Source: DASZHJ01 sp035517495 (GTDB lineage: Bacteria; Pseudomonadota; Alphaproteobacteria; ATCC43930; CGMCC-115725). Taken from it: a stretch of 64,000 nucleotides of DNA. Shown here in pieces: positions 59,380-64,000 of the stretch. A model generated the notes under the pieces. The model searched no databases. It was not told the origin of the DNA and was given only the letters and a program-made list of their open reading frames with translations. Positions within the stretch are counted from its first letter, which is position 1. Each line of letters opens with the position of its first letter. The stretch is taken from assembly GCA_035517495.1 (NCBI GenBank), contig DATIYT010000103.1, positions 383,182 through 447,181 of the forward strand, read 5' to 3'. The position numbers were made by a program, and so were the translations under genes.

Positions 59380-60425
59380 GACACGACCTCCGGGCTTGGC
59401 TCGGCGTGCGATTTCGCGTCGGCGGCCCGCCGCTCGCGTTCGGTGCGGACTAGCGCGAACAGGGCCGCCATGGCCTCGGGCACGCCCGCGCCGGTCGCGG
59501 CCGAGAGGATCAGCACCTTGGTTTTCGCTGCGCGCGCGAGCGCGCGGCGGCGGCGATCGAGGTCAGGTTTGGCGATCGCATCGGACTTGTTGAGGGCGAC
59601 GAGTGCCGGCTTCTCCGCGAGGCCATGGCCATAGGCGGCAAGTTCCGCGCGCACGGTTCGGTAGGCCTCGACGATATCGGCTTCGGTCCCGTCGATCAGG
59701 TGCAGGATTGCGGCGCAGCGTTCCACGTGACCGAGGAAGCGATGGCCGAGACCGGCGCCTTCGCTCGCTCCTTCGATCAGGCCGGGCAGGTCCGCGAGCA
59801 CGAATTCTTCGTCCCCGACCCGTGCCACGCCGAGCTGCGGCTTCAGTGTGGTGAAGGGATAATCGGCGATCTTGGGCTTGGCGCGCGAGACCGCGGCCAG
59901 CAGCGTCGACTTGCCTGCATTGGGCAGTCCGACCAGTCCAGCGTCAGCGATCAGCTTGAGGCGCAGCCACACCCAGCGCTCGGAGCCGGGCCAGCCCGGA
60001 TCCGCGCGGCGCGGAGCGCGATTGGTCGAGCTCTTGTAGTGCGTGTTGCCGAAGCCGCCATCGCCGCCTTCGAGGAAAACCACGCGCTCACCCGCCTTGG
60101 TCAAGTCCAGCAGCACGGTCTCGCCGTCCTCGTCCAGCACCTGTGTTCCCACGGGCACCCGCAGCACCAAGGGCCTGCCGTCGGCGCCAGTGCGGTTGCG
60201 GCCTGCGCCGCCACGGCCGTTCTGGGCGCGAAAGTGCTGCTGATAGCGGTAGTCGATGAGCGTGTTCAGGTTTTCGGCGGCCTCGAACACGACGGCCCCG
60301 CCGCGCCCACCATCACCGCCGTCGGGGCCGCCGAACTCGATGAACTTTTCGCGCCGAAAGCTCATCGAGCCGGCGCCTCCATCGCCGCTGCGCAGATAAA
60401 TCTTGCACTGATCGAGGAACTGCAC
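59376..60425 (-). CDS. obgE: GTPase ObgE/CgtA
   Basis: Ribosome-associated GTPase, 349 residues. The glycine-rich Obg fold reads 'QCKIYLRSGDGGAGSMSFRREKFI...GGPDGGDGGRGG'. The G domain has G1 'GLPNAGKST', G3 'DLPG', G4 'NKSD' and G5 'SAATG'. The start GTG 60425 (family MQFLDQ) has GGAG 5 bases upstream. The longer frame begins at 60452 without a ribosome site. It is followed by proB. Confidence 0.96.
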   Translation of the reverse strand: MQFLDQCKIYLRSGDGGAGSMSFRREKFIEFGGPDGGDGGRGGAVVFEAAENLNTLIDYRYQQHFRAQNGRGGAGRNRTGADGRPLVLRVPVGTQVLDEDGETVLLDLTKAGERVVFLEGGDGGFGNTHYKSSTNRAPRRADPGWPGSERWVWLRLKLIADAGLVGLPNAGKSTLLAAVSRAKPKIADYPFTTLKPQLGVARVGDEEFVLADLPGLIEGASEGAGLGHRFLGHVERCAAILHLIDGTEADIVEAYRTVRAELAAYGHGLAEKPALVALNKSDAIAKPDLDRRRRALARAAKTKVLILSAATGAGVPEAMAALFALVRTERERRAADAKSHAEPSPEVVS

Positions 60426-60454
60426 GGGGTCTCCAAAGCAAATGGCAGGCACGA

Positions 60455-60487
60455 AAAAAGGGGGAATGCGGCCATTCCCCCTTTTTC
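60455..60487 (-). terminator. Rho-independent terminator between rpmA and obgE
   Basis: A 14-bp perfect stem: AAAAAGGGGGAATG (60455-60468), loop CGGC, CATTCCCCCTTTTT (60473-60486). T-runs lie on both sides. On the minus strand it would end the rplU-rpmA transcript, so obgE may need its own promoter or read-through. Confidence 0.85.
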
Positions 60488-60521
60488 TCGATAGCGCGCC
60501 GACAGCGCAGCCGGGAATGGC

Positions 60522-60794
60522 CTATTCGGCGGCCTCCGCCGGTCGCGGCTGCACCGAAACGAAGACGCGCCCGCCGGTACCGCGATGGAAGCGCACCGCG
60601 CCGTCGGAAGTCGCGAAGATCGTGTGATCGCGCCCGAGCCCCACATTGCGGCCCGGGTGATACTGGGTCCCGCGCTGGCGCACGATGATGTTGCCGGCGA
60701 GTACGTCCTCACCGCCGAATTTTTTGACGCCGAGACGGCGCCCTGCGGTATCGCGCCCGTTGCGCGATGAGCCGCCTGCCTTTTTGTGAGCCAT
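60522..60794 (-). CDS. rpmA: 50S ribosomal protein L27
   Basis: 90 residues. 'MAHKKAGGSSRNGRDTAGRRLGVKKFGGE' start, 'AGNIIVRQRGTQYHPGRNVGLGRDHTIFA' and the acidic/Ala tail. The N-terminus starts directly with AHKKAGGS, so no cleavable leader is present. It is co-transcribed with rplU (17-base gap). Confidence 0.97.
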   Translation of the reverse strand: MAHKKAGGSSRNGRDTAGRRLGVKKFGGEDVLAGNIIVRQRGTQYHPGRNVGLGRDHTIFATSDGAVRFHRGTGGRVFVSVQPRPAEAAE

Positions 60795-60811
60795 AGACGC
60801 TCTCCTTCAGC

Positions 60812-61126
60812 TCAACCGGCGACGATGCCGGTGATCTTCAAGACCGTAAGCGGCTGGCGATGCCCCTTCTTGCGCCGATAGTTGTGACGCCGGCGCTTCT
60901 TGAAGACCAGAATCTTGTCGCCTCGGGTCTGCTCCACGACCTCCGCCGTGACCGCGGCGCCCGCCAGCACGGGGGCGCCCACCTTGGTTTCGCCGCCGTC
61001 GGCGATCATCAACACCTGGTCGAGTCTGACTTCGGCGCCCGGCGCCCCATCCACTGTCTCGACGGTGATCAGGTCGTCCTTGGCCACCTTGTATTGCTTG
61101 CCGCCGGTGCGGATGACTGCGTACAT
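60812..61126 (-). CDS. rplU: 50S ribosomal protein L21
   Basis: 104 residues. 'MYAVIRTGGKQYKVAKDDLITVE' start, 'VLMIADGGETKVGAPVLAGAAV' and 'KILVFKKRRRHNYRRKKGHRQPLTVLKI', the rRNA-binding basic stretch of L21. It is the first gene of the rplU-rpmA operon, with a strong promoter about 90 bases upstream. Confidence 0.97.
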   Translation of the reverse strand: MYAVIRTGGKQYKVAKDDLITVETVDGAPGAEVRLDQVLMIADGGETKVGAPVLAGAAVTAEVVEQTRGDKILVFKKRRRHNYRRKKGHRQPLTVLKITGIVAG

Positions 61127-61212
61127 GGGCGGACCGCCTTCGAAAGTCGAAATCTTGTAGGGGGGACATAAAAACTCACACGCACGGGCACACCCGTCCG
61201 CAAGAGGGCGGC

Positions 61213-61240
61213 ACTATAGCCAGGGCGCCCGCAATGTCAA
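61213..61240 (-). promoter_or_regulatory. Promoter of rplU-rpmA
   Basis: On the minus strand a perfect -35 TTGACA (61240-61235), a 16-base spacer, then TATAGT (61218-61213). The ~85-base leader to rplU contains ACGGG-CACA-CCCGT (61184-61197), a small hairpin. Confidence 0.7.
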
Positions 61241-61340
61241 ATGGTTCCGCCCCTGGTTGCTTGCGGCGGCCGACCGCCCTGGGGTAGGCTCCGCGGCCCC
61301 AGCGGGAGGGCGGCTCGCGCCCTCCCGGGCAGGACCGCGC

Positions 61341-61432
<92 letters not shown>

Positions 61433-61441
61433 GCTTTTCAT

Positions 61442-62731
61442 ATGGTGAGACGGCACAGTGTCACACTGGGTATGCCTCCGCGGATTGAGGCCAAGATCGG
61501 GGAGCTAGACGTCGAGATCGCAACCGCCAGAGGCGAGCTAGAGGATCACGAATTGGAGCGAGTGGCATCGAGCTATGAAGCCACTGCCGTCGGTCTGTTC
61601 GCAAAAGCCGCTGCAGACGAGAGCGCAAAGACGATCTTGGAAGCGACGCGAGCTTCTCTCGAAACTTCACAGGCAAGTCTCACGCTTGAATCTGCAATCT
61701 TGCAGCATGATAAGGAGGATCAGATTTTTCAGGCGGAGACCATGCTGCTTGAAGCCGCTCGCTTGCGTCTCTGGCGCACGTATGAGAGATGTCTCGCTCT
61801 TGGGATCGACCCGCTCGCGGCATCCGGGACCCAAGACACGCGCGAAGCAATGGGCGCGAGCCTTGGCGGTATCATAAGCGGCATATCGGATCTTCACCAG
61901 GCTCGGGTAGCCAACGACCTTCATGCTGCCGCCAAAGAGGCGATCGGCATGATTCGGTGGCTAGCAATGCTGCGAATTTTGCCGGATCAGCAGACAACGG
62001 CCAGGAAATTACAAAGTGTAGTGACTGCTACGTCGGAGAAGGGAGATGCGGCGGTAGAGGCCTTCAGACTTATCTCGAGAGATCTGGTTAAAGCCTTTGA
62101 AGACGCCGCTGACCAAAAGGCATCCGTGGAGATCACGCAGGGTAAGCCTATCAGTTTTGGCGCTATTGAATGGCTGGATCGTCTGCCCCCGGTTGAGCGC
62201 GATCGATTGGTCTCCATATTGCCTCCAGCCTTGGAGCGCCGCTTGGACAAGTTACTCTTAGGAATATTTCGATTTCGGATAAGTCCTGATTACGAGATTG
62301 GTAACCCGCCACCAAGCATTGCCGGCGGCTATCCGGTTTCTCCCCTTTCAGCATCTTACGTTTCAGTAACCGATATAAGGCTTGTGGTGGGAGAAGGAGC
62401 CGGGCTCAAATTTATCGCGATTCCACCCAGTTTTTCAGCGGCCAATCCGACGATCATCTCGGTTGGAGGTTCCTCGCCTAAGCCATTTGGGCCGAGGCAA
62501 ATCGTTACGGATCAAATGTCGCTAGAGCAAGTCGATAGTTTTCAACATAGAGTTTTCTCTGACTGGCAGCATTTCATTTTTACCGGCGCTATAGGTAATT
62601 GGACGTTTGTCGTTGCCGACACGATCCCACATGAGCGATCGGACCGCGCACAAAAGGTTGATCGACTCGAGAGGGCGGGCTTTCGGATTGACTCAGTTTT
62701 CATGCCGTATATTGCGGTATCTCAAAATTAG
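61442..62731 (+). CDS. Unknown protein with N-terminal coiled coil, directly after tRNA-Ser
   Basis: 429 residues from ATG 61442 (or 419 from ATG 61472). The N-terminal third (about 10-110) is strongly helical and charged ('IEAKIGELDVEIATARGELEDHELERV', 'KTILEATRASLETSQASL'), likely a coiled coil. The middle (about 110-240) is helical, with 'GASLGGIISGISDL'. The C-terminal ~170 residues look beta-rich ('DIRLVVGEGAGLKFIAIPPSFSAANPTIISVGG', 'NWTFVVADTIPHERSDRAQKVDRLERAG'). No membrane segment and no known domain were recognised. Codons are richer in A/T than in neighbouring genes, which suggests acquisition at the tRNA. Confidence 0.7.
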   Translation: MVRRHSVTLGMPPRIEAKIGELDVEIATARGELEDHELERVASSYEATAVGLFAKAAADESAKTILEATRASLETSQASLTLESAILQHDKEDQIFQAETMLLEAARLRLWRTYERCLALGIDPLAASGTQDTREAMGASLGGIISGISDLHQARVANDLHAAAKEAIGMIRWLAMLRILPDQQTTARKLQSVVTATSEKGDAAVEAFRLISRDLVKAFEDAADQKASVEITQGKPISFGAIEWLDRLPPVERDRLVSILPPALERRLDKLLLGIFRFRISPDYEIGNPPPSIAGGYPVSPLSASYVSVTDIRLVVGEGAGLKFIAIPPSFSAANPTIISVGGSSPKPFGPRQIVTDQMSLEQVDSFQHRVFSDWQHFIFTGAIGNWTFVVADTIPHERSDRAQKVDRLERAGFRIDSVFMPYIAVSQN

Positions 62732-62928
62732 GTTTTAACCTCAATCGATCCGGTCCGAGCCCAGGCACTCACTGTCACGCTAAGGATGCCCTTGTGAAAG
62801 GGTAATCGGCTGACAGTTGTTCCCGTCTTGTGATTTACCGATTTACCTATAGTCGTTTGATTCTATGGCAGCTGACGACGGCTGAGGGATTCGCCACCCC
62901 GCAAGTGGTCCTCGGATCCAAGCTCGGA

Positions 62929-63714
62929 CTACTCGGTCGTCGGCACCGGAACGAAGATCGCCGCGGGCCGCCGCGAGCCGCGCCACTGGTCCAGGAACTT
63001 ACCGAGATGCGGCCGCGCGGCCCGCTCAGCTGAGAGATAGTCGATCAGGCTTTGCAGAGCAGCATTATGCCCGGCTGCGTCGGTCCGGCCCGTGACCAGG
63101 GCCCAGCGGACATACATGACGAAGAGGTTCAGCACATCGCTTTCGCAGTAGGCCCGGACGCCTGCAATGTTCCCGGCCGCCACCATGTCGCGCACTTCCG
63201 AGCCATGGCCGCCGATTTTCCCGGGCAAACCCAGCGCGACGGCGCCTTCTTCGAGCTTCAAGGCCTTCGACGCACCGTGATCGGCGAGTGCGTCCATCAG
63301 GTCGCAATGCGATTCGACCACATAGCGGTTCCGATATCCGGTCCAGCGATCACCCGCTTGGTGCCAGAAGGCCGCTGGGATTCCGTACATAAAGGCGCGC
63401 TGGACAAGCACCGGAACGTCAAAGCCTCTCCCGTTCCAGGTGACGACCCGGGGACGCTCCTTCTCGAACCGGCTCCAGAACCCCCGCAGCAGCTGCTCTT
63501 CGGTCGCGTCGATCGCGCCACCCGAACGGCACTCCTCGACCGCATAGCGCTCAAACTGGCCGTCGCGATCCAGCGAAGCTGCGAGGAAACTGATCGCGAC
63601 GACGCGGTTCTGGATCGGCTTCTTGGGGAAGGCGTCCTCTGCAAAATCGTCCGGCAAGACGTCCCGGTCGGGGACCGTCTCGATATCAAAGCAGAGGAGG
63701 CGGCTATGGGTCAC
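62929..63714 (-). CDS. Predicted 3'-5' exonuclease (PolB-like, DEDD fold)
   Basis: 261 residues from GTG 63714 (TTG 63768 would add 18 unconserved residues). Exonuclease motifs: Exo I 'LLCFDIETVPD' near the start, Exo II 'RVVTWNGRGFDVPVL' in the middle, and Exo III 'YCESDVLNLFVMYVR' near residue 200. This is the PF10108-type family related to the exonuclease domain of DNA polymerase B. 'FPKKPIQNRVVAISFL' is also typical. It stands alone, between the orphan gene and the IS element. The 198 bases between it and the orphan gene show no gene. Confidence 0.85.
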   Translation of the reverse strand: MTHSRLLCFDIETVPDRDVLPDDFAEDAFPKKPIQNRVVAISFLAASLDRDGQFERYAVEECRSGGAIDATEEQLLRGFWSRFEKERPRVVTWNGRGFDVPVLVQRAFMYGIPAAFWHQAGDRWTGYRNRYVVESHCDLMDALADHGASKALKLEEGAVALGLPGKIGGHGSEVRDMVAAGNIAGVRAYCESDVLNLFVMYVRWALVTGRTDAAGHNAALQSLIDYLSAERAARPHLGKFLDQWRGSRRPAAIFVPVPTTE

Positions 63715-63861
63715 TCCGTCACCAGTGTAGTCGAAATCGCCGCAGATGGATTTTTTGGTTCGGGTCAACCCCGGACTGCTGATGCCAGCTCGATCGCATG
63801 GCAGCCGGCCCGGTGGCTGCCGACCCTACAAGGGCGCCACGAACGATAAAAGACTATCTCC

Positions 63862-64000
63862 TAGAGTCGGATTCATGTGGTCTGAATCGCTTTTGAGGAT
63901 TCCCAGGCGCCCGGATTTCTGATTCAAGATGCTGGCTGGGGCTGGGGGCCAGCATGGATGGTGAGACCCTATTCGCTTGATCTTCGCGAGCGCGTGGTGG
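63862..64000 (+). mobile_element. IS630-family insertion sequence, left end (continues outside window)
   Basis: The element is judged from the transposase start at 63958. The left boundary is probably near the TA at 63862-63863 (IS630 elements insert at TA). GATTCA (63870-63875) and TGAATC (63883-63888) form a small inverted repeat typical of a terminal region. The right end is not visible. Confidence 0.6.
63958..64000 (+). CDS. IS630-family transposase, N-terminal fragment at window edge
   Basis: ATG GTG AGA ... reads MVRPYSLDLRERVV, the standard opening of IS630-type transposases (helix-turn-helix start 'YSLDLRERVV'). Only 14 residues are in the window, so intactness cannot be judged. Confidence 0.75.
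   Translation, partial: MVRPYSLDLRERVV

Noticed and set aside
63052..63849. Plus-strand open frame of 265 codons opposite the exonuclease
   Set aside because: The minus-strand frame has all three exonuclease motifs; this one has none.

Overview
The window is a 64 kb piece of a GC-rich (roughly two-thirds G+C) alphaproteobacterial chromosome. Support for this comes from gene content and order: sdhCDAB; mdh followed by sucA-sucB-lpd; atpHAGDC without the Fo genes; a DUF484-xerC pair next to priA; and the run rplU-rpmA-obgE-proB-proA-nadD-rsfS-rlmH-gpmI-envC-ctpA-(divergent polysaccharide deacetylase)-rppH. Several small families that I associate with this class are also present (DUF2852, DUF6494). 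I cannot assign genus or order from sequence alone.

Layout. 1-5.1 kb holds an accessory set: the end of a TetR regulator with a candidate operator, a DUF2852 protein, pyridoxal kinase, an SDR dehydrogenase, an MHS-type transporter and a TauE/SafE exporter. 5.1-5.8 kb is non-coding, hairpin-rich, and ends in a cluster of DnaA-box-like sites. 5.8-9.2 kb is succinate dehydrogenase. 9.3-13.6 kb holds small genes (MAPEG protein, a dps remnant, DUF6494), a coupled dioxygenase-SDR pair, zapE and a VOC protein. 13.7-21.0 kb is the TCA block mdh, sucA, sucB, lpd. It lacks sucCD and is interrupted between sucB and lpd by a small element: a broken GxxExxY nuclease-fold gene between perfect 25-bp inverted repeats. 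21.0-31.2 kb is catabolic/transport: an amino-acid-type ABC permease and binding protein, a second PhyH dioxygenase, an acyl-CoA ligase, acyl-CoA dehydrogenase, enoyl-CoA hydratase, amidohydrolase, Gfo/Idh/MocA dehydrogenase and alpha/beta hydrolase. 31.2-35.9 kb holds xerC, DUF484, fsa and divergent priA.

35.9-38.6 kb is the most unusual block. It looks like a decaying toxin-immunity locus: a type-44-like polymorphic toxin gene cut by one TGA in a linker that otherwise reads RGR-W-TSDGS, an overlapping intact membrane protein (candidate immunity protein), a frameshifted lipoprotein, and a frameshifted short paralogue of the membrane protein. 38.8-43.7 kb is ATP synthase F1. 43.8-48.6 kb holds a ferritin-like protein, a small membrane protein and a large hybrid histidine kinase. 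48.6-61.2 kb is the conserved envelope/ribosome/proline/NAD block on the minus strand. A tRNA-Ser(CGA) at 61.3 kb is followed by an AT-richer orphan gene, a PolB-like exonuclease and the start of an IS630-family element that runs off the window.

The core genes work together in respiration (sdh, mdh, OGDH, F1 ATPase). Accessory signals cluster at 1.9-2.1, 5.1-5.7, 19.0-19.4, 35.9-38.6, 54.7 and 61.4-64 kb. Two of these, near 1.95 and 54.7 kb, share an inverted-repeat design with the same outer bases and different but self-complementary inner stems.
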